Shown: in pieces, positions 24,102 through 34,755 of the stretch
Layout: each line of letters opens with the position of its first letter
Position numbering within the stretch: position 1 is the first letter of the stretch
Source: Thermothielavioides terrestris NRRL 8126
Lineage: Eukaryota; Ascomycota; Sordariomycetes; Sordariales; Chaetomiaceae
Length of the DNA: 64,000 nt
Direction of reading: 5' to 3'
Assembly (NCBI RefSeq): GCF_000226115.1
Contig: NC_016459.1
Location: 2,527,501-2,591,500 of the forward strand
Notes under the pieces: generated by a model
Databases searched by the model: none
The model's input: the letters and a program-made list of their open reading frames with translations, nothing else
What the model was told of the DNA's origin: nothing
Program-made: the position numbers and the translations under genes

Positions 24102-26071
24102 ATGGACGACCAGGCCAGGGCGGCCTATGAGAGGCAATCGCTCCAGCTGCGGGCCGAGCTCAAACGGTGGGAGAGCGACTGGGCCGCTGCACACGGCGGG
24201 GCAAAGCCGGCCCGCGGCGACATCAAGCAGAACCCAGACATCGGTGCGTGTCGCCCGCGCTAATTCGTTTGCCTGACAGTAGGGGTAGAGGCCTGGTGCT
24301 GACTGCTCGGCGGGACCGAGGACCGACCGCAGCCCAGAAATACAAACAATACAACAGGCTGCGGGACATACTCGCGGGCAAGATAGAGATGCCGCCACCG
24401 GGTTCAACCGAAATCTCCCGCGGAAGCACGCACGGAAACAGCCGCAGACTCGAGCAGTCGCGCAAACGGGCGCACCCTGAGGCACAGGCAGAGGCACATG
24501 CGCATCCGCGGACCCCCTCCAAGAGACCCCGGCCAGCGCATACTGGGACTACCTCGGCCATCACTGCTGCTCCCGCACTCACCCCGTCCCTGGACCGCAC
24601 AGCGTCCACTCCTGTCGCAGCAGTGCCAACCTCCATCAGCCCGACGCCGCAGAAAGACGGCCGCGTCCTCGGGCTCTTTGACCTCCTCGCCGGCACACCC
24701 TCCAGGTCCGCGACCATCCCCGATGGCCTCGCCGCCGCCGTAGCTGCCACCACTCCCTCCGCCTCTGCCGCGACACCAAGCAAACGCCGCAGCACCGCCG
24801 ACCCTCTCCCACCAACACTTGCAGCAGCAGTCACACCCACCACCGCCCGCTTTGCCTCCACCCCGCGAACCAAGCGTACTGCCCAGCTCCTCTTTCCCAA
24901 GTCAGGAGCGGCAGCACAAGCAACCGCAACGCCGCTCCAGGAACGCCGCGACAAAGGAAACGCCAACGCCGCGTTCAAAACCCCCACCACGACCCGCGTC
25001 TCCTCAGAGACCAAGCTGGGCTTCACCCCGACGAGCAGCACGCCCTCCTTTCTCCGCCGCCGGACCGTCGGCTACACAGCCACCGTCGCGGGCCTTTCAC
25101 GCGTGGATGAGCACGGCGCAGACAAGAACGCCGCCGGCGAGGATGAGGCCGGTGACGGTGAAGACTCGTGGAAGAGCGTTGGGCCGCTGCGGCTGCCGCG
25201 TAAGCTGGTCGGGCTGGGCAGGAGCCTGAGCAGCGTCGTGGCGGGACTGCGCAAGATGGAGGAGGAGGCGTTTAACGACGAGGAGGAGGTCCTGCGGGAG
25301 ATGGAGAGGGAGACGGGAATTGGAAGGACGGAGAGAGTAATTGGGAGGAAGGAAGCAGTTCAAGAGGCCGTCGAGGTGGCTGACAGCCAGCGTCACCTTG
25401 GAGGTGCGCCCAGAGAAAGCGATATCCTGGAGAAGCAGCCGGTGGCCTTGCTCTCCGGTTTTGATGACGAGGCACTCGCCGACGGGGTCGACGGTGACAA
25501 CAACCCCACGCAGGAGCCGCCGCTGCGTAAGTTCAAGAAGCGCGGCCCGAAACGCACCACGCGACTGGTCAACATGCGCCCGACGCGGACGAAGCGGCCG
25601 GCGCAAGCTACCGGAGAGGAAGAGGAAGACGAGGACGAGGACGAGTTCGTCCCGGAAACACAATTCAACGCGTCCAAACCCGCACCCCTGCCGACAACAG
25701 CAACAGACGAAACAGCCGACGACGACCTGCGCCTCTCCGACCCCGACTCCGCCTCACTTTCAGACCCCGACTTCTCCGGCTCTGAATCCGAGCACGAAGA
25801 ACGGCAACGACGACAGTACCGAAGCAAGGGAGACCAGGCAACAACATTAGTGACAAGACCCAAGCAGCAGACCGGACCCAGCGACAAGAGCAACAACAAC
25901 AGCAACAAAAAGCAGCCATCCGAAGCCGCCGGCTCCGGCCCGGGCATTGTCAAGCGCGCGGCGCGCAAGGTCAAGGCGACGGCCCACGCCAATTTCAGGC
26001 GGCTCAAGCTGCGCAACTCGGGGGCCAAGGGCGGGCAGGGGCAGGGCGGGCGGTGGAGGCGGCGGCGGTGA
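24102..26071 (+). CDS. SLD2: DNA replication regulator Sld2/Drc1
   Basis: CDK-regulated initiation factor that, when phosphorylated, binds Dpb11/TopBP1 to load the replicative helicase. Exons 24102-24243 and 24333-26071 (intron gtgcgt...gaccgcag), 626 aa. The conserved N-terminus MDDQARAAYERQSLQLRAEL joins across the intron to NPDIAQKYKQYNRLRDILAG, the Sld2/RecQ4 N-terminal block. The central region is disordered and rich in S/TP sites (RTPSKR, STPVAAVP, SPTPQKDGRVLGLFDLLAG, TPSRSA, TPSKRRS), consistent with multisite CDK control. A KSVGPLRLPRKLVGLGRSLS block lies mid-protein. The basic C-terminus HANFRRLKLRNSGAKG is typical. An in-frame ATG 15 bases upstream (24087) could add five residues. 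Nuclear. Confidence 0.93.
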
Positions 26072-26838
26072 GATGAGCTGTCGGGATCTTCAATTGGTTT
26101 GCGCTGCCTCGCGATGGGTCGATTTTATCCCCTTCATCACACAGCTCTCGTCCTTGCTATAATGGATGTATGTGTAGGGGTGATGGCGCGGTGACTGTGG
26201 GGCTGGTAAATGATCATGAATTCATGATGATGGCTGGATGGGGTTGGCGGGCATTGCATTGCATGGTATGGTCACTTGGCATGGGGAGGACGGTTGCGGT
26301 TGCATTGGGCTGGGCGTTGCATGGCTTGCTGTGTGGCTGGGACGGATACACGCAGCTAGGTATCTATCTCTCTATCTGGCTGGACAATTGCATGCTTGAC
26401 GGTACTTTTGCTGGCTGCAGCTTTCGGAGTATCTGTACATCCAATAGATATTTGCACGCATTTGAGGGCGATGTGGTGAAATAAGTTCGGTTTCATAGAC
26501 ACCTCGTGAACAACGATTCCTTGTACATGCACAGTTCGTTCATGATGACCAAGTAATGGTAATACCCTTATATTCCTAGCTATATATTAACTCCTGTAAG
26601 GACTGATTCGCCGTACTGAATGCAAAGCAACGTCTTGCCATCGCCGTTTATAAACCCAAATTGGCGGTCTGTTCAACACCAAATCCTCCGGGACGCCGCC
26701 GGCGGGAATGCATCGCGGGCGAAAAAAGACAGGACAATTAGACAACTCCTCCTCCTCCTTAACCCCGTTTACTCTCGCTTTAGAGCCTGGAAAGAAAGAA
26801 AATGAACGAAAACAGAACGTGAGAAAAAAAAAAAAAAA
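26072..26838. other. Intergenic between convergent SLD2 and mucin-like gene
   Basis: About 770 bp of 3' flanks. Nothing notable beyond a short TATC/TCTC run near 26360. Confidence 0.6.
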
Positions 26839-28905
26839 TCAAACCTGCACCACGACACTCTTCGCCGTCACCGTCGCCGTCGTGGTAGCCGTGACCGTCT
26901 CCCGCTGCGTCTCCGTCACCGTGACCAGCTGCGTCTGCATCTTCGTCACCGTCACGGTCACCGCGGCGCTGCTGCTGCTGCTGGTGACAGCCGCGCCGTT
27001 CGCCGCGCCCGCTGACGTCCCCGCGCCGGTGCGGGTCGGCTGGGTCGTCGCCGTCGCCGCCGCCGCCGCCGTCGTGGTGGTGGTGGGGTCGTCGGTGATG
27101 GGGATGACGACCAGCCTGGGGCTCGAGGACGTCGACGATGTCGTCGTGGGCTGGGCAATGGTGGTGAAGACGATGGTGCTGGGGAGGGAGAAGGCGACGG
27201 ACGAAGCCGGCACGCCGACGGATAGAGGGACGGACACGGCGGGGTGAGACTCGGACGCCGTTGTGGCCGTCGCGGCGGGGTCGTCGGTCGGGTTCGGGTT
27301 GATGGTCAGCGTGATGGTGCCGAGGCCGGTGGACAAGGATACCGTGGCGGTGCGGGTGATGGGGTCTGTCAGGAGGCTCGCGGAGGACGGTATGGACTCC
27401 GAGGGGGAGGTGGACGTCTCTGAAGAGGTTGGGCCGGCGGCGTCCGGGTTAGCCGTCACGGTGACGGTTCCCGTGCCGGCCACTACCGTGACCGTAGTAG
27501 TGCTGGTGATACGGCTGTTGTCTGTTGAGCTGGCTGCTGTCGAAGCGGCTGACTTTGAAGAAGCGCCGCCGGGCACGGAGGACGCGGGGTCGGTGGATGA
27601 AGCAGGCGACGTTGTGGACGGGGCAGTCGATGAGGCCCCCAGCGATGAGGTCGGTATCATTGCATCTGGGACGGACCCCAGAATCCGCTTCGCCTCGACA
27701 ATATTGGCGCAGCCCACAAGCACGCCCTCGGTCGTGTTCATTGGCAGCGCAAAGCAGGCGGCGCCAGGGTCTGGGCAAGGGATGACCTTGAAGCTCTGGC
27801 CGCTGGGACACAGGCCCAGACCTCCAGCAACGCACGCCGCTTGGCCGACCTCGCAGGCTGACTGCTCGGTCAGGGTGGCGAAAACATTGTTGTACCCGCG
27901 TGCTATCTGCAGGTTGCTCTGGTACACGTCCGGGGACACGGTGGAAGTCGCGGGGGGAATACTGGAGATGATGGTCGGCACCCCGGAGTTGGGTGTACCC
28001 GTGACGGTGGGCGGGGTGGAAGAGGTGCCGGTGTGGGTGGACGATAAACCGGTAGGGGCTGACGTTTCGGTAGATGCGGCTGAGCCTAGCGTGCTGGAGA
28101 GGGGAACTGACGACCCCAGTGCGCTGGATCCCGTAGCAGGGCCGGCGGCCGAAGATGCACTGGGTGCGCTGGCGGTACTTGGCACCGACCCCGTGGGAGA
28201 TGACGAGACATGCGTGCTTGGAGCGGCTGAAGACAAACCGCTTGGGGTGCTCAGAGCAGTCGACGGGGGGTTCGATGCCGATGCAAGCGATGTCTGGGAG
28301 GTGGCCGTCTTTACAAGAGGAAGCGTGAGGGTGCTGCCAAGCGATCCTGATAGACTCGATAGGCCGGCAGCTGAAGCAGCTGTCACAGAGCTGGCTGGCG
28401 ACGAGCTGGCTGGCGACGAGCTGGCTTCGCTGACCGGGGCTGTGCTTGCAAGACCAGCGAGCACCGAAGTGGTGGAGCTGGCAGTGCCCGCGGTCTCTGC
28501 AGTTGTAAATATCGAGCTTGGCGAGCTGGTGGGAACTGAGCTCACCGCGCCGGATGACGCAGAGCTCGCCAGAACCGTCGACGTAGCAAGCGTCGAAGGG
28601 GGTAGGGAGTCGGTGTCTGTCGGGCATTCAGACTCGGAGCTCTGCTCCGGTCCTGTCGACGAGACAACACCGGCAGTGGCCGCAGTCGTTGCGGCCGTCG
28701 TTGTCGCTGTCGCTATCGAGGACAGCTGCGGACCGGTGGACAACACGGTCAGCGTGGCCTGGCCATTGCTGCTGGCGGTCTGGGAGGAAGCCTGTCGCGG
28801 GACATTGGCTGCCGGCGCCCACGGCTGCAGACGTCTTCTCAAGGGACCGGCCTTGACGGCAGCGACGAGCGACAGGGCGTGGTATATTAGGGTCGTGGTA
28901 CGCAT
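26839..28905 (-). CDS. Secreted mucin-like Ser/Thr-rich protein with a CBM19-like domain
   Basis: 688-aa single-exon protein. It starts with a probable signal peptide (MRTTTLIYHALSLVAAVKAG). Long Ser/Thr/Pro/Ala-rich regions, probably heavily O-mannosylated, flank one folded island near residues 325-405: SNLQIARGYNNVFATL, SACEVGQAACVAGGLGLC, KVIPCPDPGAACFALPM, VLVGCANIVEAKRILG. The order of Cys and the LNxxFxxLT...CxxGQxACV...CFALP...VxC pattern match the chitin-binding CBM19 type found in fungal chitinases. The C-terminus is built of T-V-T-x repeats (VTVTKMQTQLVTVTETQRET). No catalytic domain and no hydrophobic GPI-attachment tail are present, so it is probably wall-associated or secreted through chitin binding. 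Domain assignment is by motif memory. Confidence 0.8.
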   Translation of the reverse strand: MRTTTLIYHALSLVAAVKAGPLRRRLQPWAPAANVPRQASSQTASSNGQATLTVLSTGPQLSSIATATTTAATTAATAGVVSSTGPEQSSESECPTDTDSLPPSTLATSTVLASSASSGAVSSVPTSSPSSIFTTAETAGTASSTTSVLAGLASTAPVSEASSSPASSSPASSVTAASAAGLSSLSGSLGSTLTLPLVKTATSQTSLASASNPPSTALSTPSGLSSAAPSTHVSSSPTGSVPSTASAPSASSAAGPATGSSALGSSVPLSSTLGSAASTETSAPTGLSSTHTGTSSTPPTVTGTPNSGVPTIISSIPPATSTVSPDVYQSNLQIARGYNNVFATLTEQSACEVGQAACVAGGLGLCPSGQSFKVIPCPDPGAACFALPMNTTEGVLVGCANIVEAKRILGSVPDAMIPTSSLGASSTAPSTTSPASSTDPASSVPGGASSKSAASTAASSTDNSRITSTTTVTVVAGTGTVTVTANPDAAGPTSSETSTSPSESIPSSASLLTDPITRTATVSLSTGLGTITLTINPNPTDDPAATATTASESHPAVSVPLSVGVPASSVAFSLPSTIVFTTIAQPTTTSSTSSSPRLVVIPITDDPTTTTTAAAAATATTQPTRTGAGTSAGAANGAAVTSSSSSAAVTVTVTKMQTQLVTVTETQRETVTATTTATVTAKSVVVQV

Positions 28906-30440
28906 CGCGCCTCTCTGCCTGTGCCTGTCAGGGAGCGGTGATGCTGGTGCTGGTGCTGGATGCAGATGTATATCGGTATAGTGAGTGCTGGTACTAGTAG
29001 AAAGAGAGGAAAAAAATTCGAAGAATTTCCGGATGGCTGCGAAGGGCCTGCCCAGCAGAGATGAGAGTCAAGTAATAGAGAGCAGTTGAGTCAGCGAGCG
29101 GAACAATAAGGACAATAACCAGTTGGCGCTGCTTCTTTGGCAGGTGCCGGAATCACAAGGCTGTGCGTTGGACTTGGACTAAAGGAGAACAACACAATCC
29201 CACAGCCGAGACAAAGCGACAACGAAGCGGACAACCAAGAATAGGAGGAGGATAATGGGAGGACGAGAGAATGACCGTGGCACAGAGAGAAAGCAAGAAA
29301 GGGAAAGGATAAGCACAGCAGCAGAAGAGAAGAAAAAGGCGCCGCAAATGAAGCGGCACGATGCCTGACTCCTCCTCCATCGGGGGGTGCCGCCGTTCGG
29401 TCACCGTGACCACCTACCTATACAAGCAAGCTCTTTCAGGTTCCGCCGTCTTCCAGGGCGCGTCCGGCCACCGACGCGTCACACGACGACGAACGGCCAG
29501 CGTTCTTCCCCTGCTTCCCCGACCGCCAAGGGGGGGAGGTGACATGGTGTGCTTTTCCGGCTGCGCGGCTCCTTTTCTTCTTATTTCCTATTCCTTTGGT
29601 TGAAGGGCGGCAGGCGAGTGCTTCCTGCTCTTTCTTGCATGCCGAGATGACGGGGTTTCGGCGGCCGCCACGGCCGCGTCAACTGAGGCCCAATGGCCTG
29701 GCAGGGACCTGGGCACATCTGAGAAGCGGGCGAGATAGACCCATTGTTCTGGGCTGGCCCTGGTTGTCCCTTTGTGTGGTTGACTGGGTGCCGTCGCTGC
29801 TGTGTCCTGTGTCCTGTGTAAGCGCTTGCGTCGTGTGAAAAGAGCTTTGGAATGCTGCGTTTCCCAAAACGCCATGAAACAAGGCACTGCGCATTCCCGA
29901 TTGGCTGGGCCGCTGCCAAGGCGGGACAGGGACCAGTCGCAGATCCGGAAGCTGCTGGCCAATCGTCATGTCGCACCGCGGCCAGATGCGGCACAGCCCC
30001 TGAAGCCCTGAAGCGGATAGGGAGCTTGGGCCACCGCGTCCTCGGAAGCTGAGGTTCCAGACTTTGCGGTGGCGCGGGGTGGTTCACATTGTTTGAGCTT
30101 CGACAGCTTTATCTTGTCCTCCCAAGCTCTACTGCGGTAGCTCCAACATGACTTGGCACGCAGTAAGGATGAATCACGTCGCCATTGTAATAAATGAGGT
30201 ATTGTCCGTTGAATTCAAGCCCGCCGCCCCGCGAATGGCGAAATGCTTACTGTCCTCTACCATATACTCTGGCTCTCCGTCCCCAAACCTTCCGATGCAT
30301 ATGCACCCAACCCCCTGAGCTCCCTTCCGCACCCCTCCGGTCTCCAAACTCCGTCCATGTAGGTATGCAGTCCACAGAGATACCTGCGTAATACTCTGGT
30401 GGGGTATCAAAATGTACCTAAGTCTTCCTCAAGCCCAATT
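28906..30440. other. Intergenic: mucin-like gene promoter and dim-2 3' flank
   Basis: About 1.5 kb without a supported gene. Contains a GACGCGTC palindrome near 29473 and short CTGGTG repeats just upstream of the mucin-like gene. Confidence 0.55.
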
Positions 30441-33400
30441 CTACTGGCGGATCCAATCCGATCCCTCACCGTCCTCCACAGTCAGCCGATCGCCTTCCAT
30501 CTCATCCGGCCAGTCAAGCCGGACAATAGTCGGGCCGGTCCTGGCCGGCGTAGCCTCCCCGTCTAAAGCTCGATCTGGTGCCGAAGGGGCCTCCGCCTCA
30601 GCGATGTGTATCGGGGCGGGGCCGGAACTATGCCTCGACGTCTCCGGGACTGGCGTCGGGGTCGGGGCCGGGGCCGGGGCCGGGGCCGGGGCCGACTCCA
30701 CGTGACCCAACCGCAAGGCCTTGGGTGAGCGCATATCCTCTGCCTCGGGGCCCAGAGACTGAGACATGAGCCGCTTTCTCGCCCCTCCGGTTTTGGCCGG
30801 CTCGTAAGCGGCCGATGCCGGCGTTGTCCTGCTCCTGGATCCTGTCTCAATGAAGTCGGGGCTGGCTGATCGCGACGCTCCGGTGAGGTCAACAAACTGG
30901 CGGGAGGTATCGGGACCCGGACGCTGTGCGGCCTCTTGGTCAGGCTCTGAGGTCAGGTCGACGAGTGATGTCGCCTGCTGATGGCGGGCTGCTGGCACAC
31001 CGTCCGTCGTCGTTTCGCGCGGCGTGCTGCGGCGGCGGATGCTGCTGCCGCCGTTCAGCTTCGCTGGCTGCGACGTCCGTGGCTGTGGCTGGTCCGGAAC
31101 CGACGCCGAGGCCGCCCTCGACAACGACCGAGACAACGTCCCCGCACTCTCCGACATCTCCCTTGACTCCATCCTGCTGCTGCCGCCACCACCCTCGACA
31201 AGGCTCCCAGCCCACGCCTCGCGGAACTTCAGCCCCAGCGCCAGCGCCATCTGCCTGGCCACGCTGTTCCCCACCAGCTTCCACTGGTCCGCCACCCTGC
31301 CGAGCAGCACCTCATGATCGGGGAACCCCTGCGCCCGCCTGACTTCCTGCACCGTCAGCGGCCGGTCCTCGTGCCAGTGCAGGCCCGTGCCGGCCCGCGC
31401 GTCGGTCGGCTGGCTGCGCGTCGTGACCGTGCTGAGGACGTCGGAAGGCTTGACCCGGCCCCAGCCGTGGGACCGCTGCGAGACGCGGAAGCCGCCGGCC
31501 GGGAACAGCGCGCGGTCGCCGGGCGTCATGACGCCGGCGTTGCAGGTCTTGACAAAGTTCATGCCGTGCGGGTGGGTCGGGATGGCGGCGATCTGAGCGC
31601 GGAGCGCCGGCGTTATGCCCGTGCACACGCGGTGGTCCGGAACCGCGATCGCCGGCTCCGCCTTGCCGTCGCCGATGTACGGGAGGTCCGCCATGCCTTC
31701 GGCCGCGCTGACGTACTTGAATGGCGTGGGCGCGAAGGAGCGGCTGACGAAGGGCTCTCCGTTGCACATCTCCCCGAGCCCGCGGGCTTTGACGCCTGGG
31801 AAGTGCGAGTGCGAGGGGGTCGGCGACTCCGGCAGCCGCAAACCCGGGGCCGCGAAGTAGAAGAAGACGCGGCTACGGCCCTGGGGTGCCCCATAGGACC
31901 AGGCGTCTCCGAGGATCAGTTGGGCCTGGTATCCCAGCCCGACGATGGCGCAAAAGAGCTGCGACAGAACGTCCTCGGACCTGTTGTGACGCGCCTGCAC
32001 GATGGTTATCACGTTCTCCAGGATCCCATATTTTGGTCTGTAGAAATCCACGAACGACGCAAACGAAGCCACCAGAGACTGGTTCTTGATCTGAACCAGC
32101 TTGGTCTTGTCCGGCGTCAGCAAAGAGAAACCTGGGCACGGGCTGCCGGCCGAGATGAAGTCGACCTCCCCCGGGCGGGGCACGTTATCCGCATACTTCC
32201 CTTCGAGGGCCAGCCTCAACAGGTCGTCGACCGATCCCAGAAACGGATGCGTGGAGCTCGGATTGGGCGTGTTGGCCATGTAGGTGTGGATGGCCGTGTC
32301 CCAGATATCGTTTGCCCACCTCATCTCGACCGCGCCACCTTCCTCGAGTCCGCGACCAAAGTTGCCGCTGCCGCAGAACAGATCCATCCCCCTGAGCTTG
32401 CGGAACGTCTGACGGGTCGGGTCAAATCCCTGCCGCAAGGATGTCGGGAACTCACCCTCGAAAGGGACACATCTCGGTTCGCCCCCATCGTCTTGCTCCT
32501 TGAGTTCGTGAGTGATGAAGAAGGCGTTGCCTGCGCCTCCTCTATCATATGGTGTTGGGATGGTATCTCCCGGCCGGAAGAAGCGGACAAGACAGCGGCC
32601 GATAACCTTAGCGGCCTTGGCCACAACCAGCTGATCGGTATACACAAGCTCGTTCGGCGCCGCACCTGACCGGGGGTCGATCTGCCGCCGGCGCAGCAGT
32701 CGCCGAAGCCGCACGAACGTGATAGCACCCTGCCTAAAGATTTTCACCACCTCATACGGCTCGGAGAAGGCCGCGGAATCCGCCAGCGCTGCAAGGACAG
32801 TGTCGCCAGTTCGAAAGCCAAGCCGCTGCCGGTCGTGCGAGCATGTTTTGTGTGAGTTTTTCAGAGTGACCCAACGGCGGCCCTCGACCATGTAGGTCTG
32901 GCGCACAAAGAACTCTCCGGCACCTGTGTTGGGGCCGCCGAACCAGTCGATGTTATGTATACCCAGCACTTCGTGCTCCTTCACTCGTACTTGCGCTCCA
33001 TCCTCGCAAGTGCAGTGGTCGGAAAGGAAGAGCTCGTTCGGCCAGGGGTATTTCATCATACAGCATGGTGTTTCGACTGGCCGGTAGAACCAAATGACGT
33101 CGAAGCTGCGAGAGCCATTGCCGGCAACGTGCACCTTCTGTACGAGCCCGAACCATCTGTTGTCCTCGACCGCACCTTTGGACACCATACTGCGCCACTT
33201 CGTGTCGGTTGTCGTCTCTCCGTCACGAGGGGTCGAGATCGTGTCGCCAACTTGGATGTGGTCGATTACCTCAAGGGGGAGAAAACATGCCTCACTTGTG
33301 CGGTGACGCTTATTTGGGGTCGTCAGGGCAGGCACCGCCGGGGCTTTCTTAACGCCTACAAGCCCGTCCGGCGGCCGAAGCGTTTCCGGGATGAAAACCC

Positions 33401-34664
33401 CGTCCGGCCCATTCTTGCCGACAGTTGTCAGCATCTTCCCGATGATCATGTGTCCGAAACAGTATTTGATGTACGGCGTAACAACGGTTGGGGGCTCTCT
33501 CTGGTCGGGGCCCTGCTCGATCATGGGGAGCGGCCGCAGGACTGTGCGCTTGTACTCGGTGAGATAGATTGTTTCTCTGAAGAGCTGCAGGGACGATGCC
33601 TTCTTCTGGCCCAGCACGCCGTTCATCTCCTTCCAGATGAAGTCGATGTTGGCGGACACTGAAGTGCGATAGTCATCGCTTGGATGTTTCCGCCGCCAAT
33701 GCCGGAATTGACTGGCTTCGCCATGGGTCTCGGACAGCCAGCGGATGAAGTCGGACTCGAACGAGCCAAGTCCAACCTGGCGGCCTCGCTCGAGCATGGC
33801 GGCTGAGTAGTCCACGATGTGCTTTGCCAGATCAGCCACCCACAGAAAAGGGGTGTAAAACCTGGCGTACTCGCTGCTGGGCTTCGTGAGGCGGTAGTAG
33901 ATCTCCCTCTTTTTGTTGAGCTCTGACCGAACCCAGATCTGACCCTGGACCGTCGCGTTGGAAGTCCCGTAGTTGCCGATGGGTAATTCCGCGACTCGGA
34001 TTTTCTGCACATAGTGCTTGACTCCGCCAATGCTGAGCACGCCGTCGAAGTAGAACTGATCATGTCCAAAGCGGGTGGCCATGTGCTGAAGTGGCCGCAT
34101 CTCGCATGGGTAGATGGAGTTATCGATGTAAAAGCAGAAGGCGTCTAGTTCGAACTCGACAAATTCCGATTTGGCAGCGATCCCTTGCGCTTCAACAGCC
34201 TTCATGAGTGAGGCCACCACATCCCGTTCCCTGGAGGGCGGCAGTGGGGGCGTGAAGCCAGCATATTGGGATTTTGGGTGGACCAGCGTCGTCTTCGGCA
34301 GTTCGACGCAGATGTGTTTACTCCGGTTGACTTCGAACTCGACCGGAGTGTCTGACCGGGCATCACTCCCGCCAGCCGTCTGCGAGGAGGTTGCTGTTGA
34401 GGGCCCGGGGACAAAGGCGGAGGTCGGCGTCTGGGGTAACGAAGCATGGCCGTCGATCCCGGAATCTGGTAGCTGCCGAGCCGCCACATCATCCGCATGG
34501 TCCGTCACGGGCCAGGAGTCGAAAACTGGCAGGAGAGGATGAAGGATGGGCCGCTCCGCCGCTCCTTCATGGTAATGGCCGTCGACAGAAAGTGAGTAAT
34601 CCGGAAGGGGCAAACCTTCGTCAAGGCCCTGGCCGGCAAAGGGCCATGCCGCCGAGACAGCCAT
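30441..34664 (-). CDS. dim-2: DIM-2-type DNA (cytosine-5) methyltransferase
   Basis: Uninterrupted 1407-aa protein, like Neurospora DIM-2 (about 1450 aa), the enzyme for all known DNA methylation in that fungus. N-terminal conserved blocks: VNRSKHICVELPKTTLVHP, FCFYIDNSIYPCEMRPLQHM, GNYGTSNATVQGQIWVRSEL. Two BAH-like modules: VGDTISTPRD...WFGLVQKVH...FDVIWFYRPVETPCC and FRTGDTVLAAL...YEVVKIF. Catalytic motifs: I, GMDLFCGSGNFGRGLEEGG (near residue 760); IV, SAGSPCPGFSLLT with the DIM-2-specific PCPGF; VI, ILENV; VIII, QGRSRVF; X, GNSVARQMALALG. The tail is disordered with an Ala-Pro repeat coded by GGGGCC units. I start at ATG 34664; 46 further codons in frame upstream contain no ATG. All catalytic residues are intact. 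Confidence 0.95.
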   Translation of the reverse strand: MAVSAAWPFAGQGLDEGLPLPDYSLSVDGHYHEGAAERPILHPLLPVFDSWPVTDHADDVAARQLPDSGIDGHASLPQTPTSAFVPGPSTATSSQTAGGSDARSDTPVEFEVNRSKHICVELPKTTLVHPKSQYAGFTPPLPPSRERDVVASLMKAVEAQGIAAKSEFVEFELDAFCFYIDNSIYPCEMRPLQHMATRFGHDQFYFDGVLSIGGVKHYVQKIRVAELPIGNYGTSNATVQGQIWVRSELNKKREIYYRLTKPSSEYARFYTPFLWVADLAKHIVDYSAAMLERGRQVGLGSFESDFIRWLSETHGEASQFRHWRRKHPSDDYRTSVSANIDFIWKEMNGVLGQKKASSLQLFRETIYLTEYKRTVLRPLPMIEQGPDQREPPTVVTPYIKYCFGHMIIGKMLTTVGKNGPDGVFIPETLRPPDGLVGVKKAPAVPALTTPNKRHRTSEACFLPLEVIDHIQVGDTISTPRDGETTTDTKWRSMVSKGAVEDNRWFGLVQKVHVAGNGSRSFDVIWFYRPVETPCCMMKYPWPNELFLSDHCTCEDGAQVRVKEHEVLGIHNIDWFGGPNTGAGEFFVRQTYMVEGRRWVTLKNSHKTCSHDRQRLGFRTGDTVLAALADSAAFSEPYEVVKIFRQGAITFVRLRRLLRRRQIDPRSGAAPNELVYTDQLVVAKAAKVIGRCLVRFFRPGDTIPTPYDRGGAGNAFFITHELKEQDDGGEPRCVPFEGEFPTSLRQGFDPTRQTFRKLRGMDLFCGSGNFGRGLEEGGAVEMRWANDIWDTAIHTYMANTPNPSSTHPFLGSVDDLLRLALEGKYADNVPRPGEVDFISAGSPCPGFSLLTPDKTKLVQIKNQSLVASFASFVDFYRPKYGILENVITIVQARHNRSEDVLSQLFCAIVGLGYQAQLILGDAWSYGAPQGRSRVFFYFAAPGLRLPESPTPSHSHFPGVKARGLGEMCNGEPFVSRSFAPTPFKYVSAAEGMADLPYIGDGKAEPAIAVPDHRVCTGITPALRAQIAAIPTHPHGMNFVKTCNAGVMTPGDRALFPAGGFRVSQRSHGWGRVKPSDVLSTVTTRSQPTDARAGTGLHWHEDRPLTVQEVRRAQGFPDHEVLLGRVADQWKLVGNSVARQMALALGLKFREAWAGSLVEGGGGSSRMESREMSESAGTLSRSLSRAASASVPDQPQPRTSQPAKLNGGSSIRRRSTPRETTTDGVPAARHQQATSLVDLTSEPDQEAAQRPGPDTSRQFVDLTGASRSASPDFIETGSRSRTTPASAAYEPAKTGGARKRLMSQSLGPEAEDMRSPKALRLGHVESAPAPAPAPAPTPTPVPETSRHSSGPAPIHIAEAEAPSAPDRALDGEATPARTGPTIVRLDWPDEMEGDRLTVEDGEGSDWIRQ
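30664..30693. repeat. (GGGGCC)5 hexanucleotide repeat in the dim-2 tail
   Basis: Five perfect GGGGCC units on the + strand, preceded by GGGGTC variants; on the coding strand they give an alternating Ala-Pro run near the DIM-2 C-terminus. Confidence 0.95.
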
Positions 34665-34755
34665 CGAGAACTTCGAGGGAATCTGCCACGGCAACGGAGC
34701 CTGGCGCAGGGAAGGACGAGATGAAAGAGGCCGGAAGTTGGAAAGATACCAACAT
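34621..34755 (-). other. Upstream ORF overlapping the dim-2 start
   Basis: ATG at 34755 opens 44 codons in another frame and stops at 34621, past the dim-2 ATG at 34664. A second mini-uORF (five codons then TAA) spans 34806-34789. If the transcript starts upstream, both would reduce dim-2 translation. It is also possible that a leader intron removes them. Confidence 0.4.

Noticed and set aside
27263..28981. 572-codon open frame antisense to the mucin-like gene
   Set aside because: Mirror of the Ser/Thr-rich coding strand; the minus-strand protein has a signal peptide and a Cys domain, the antisense has neither.
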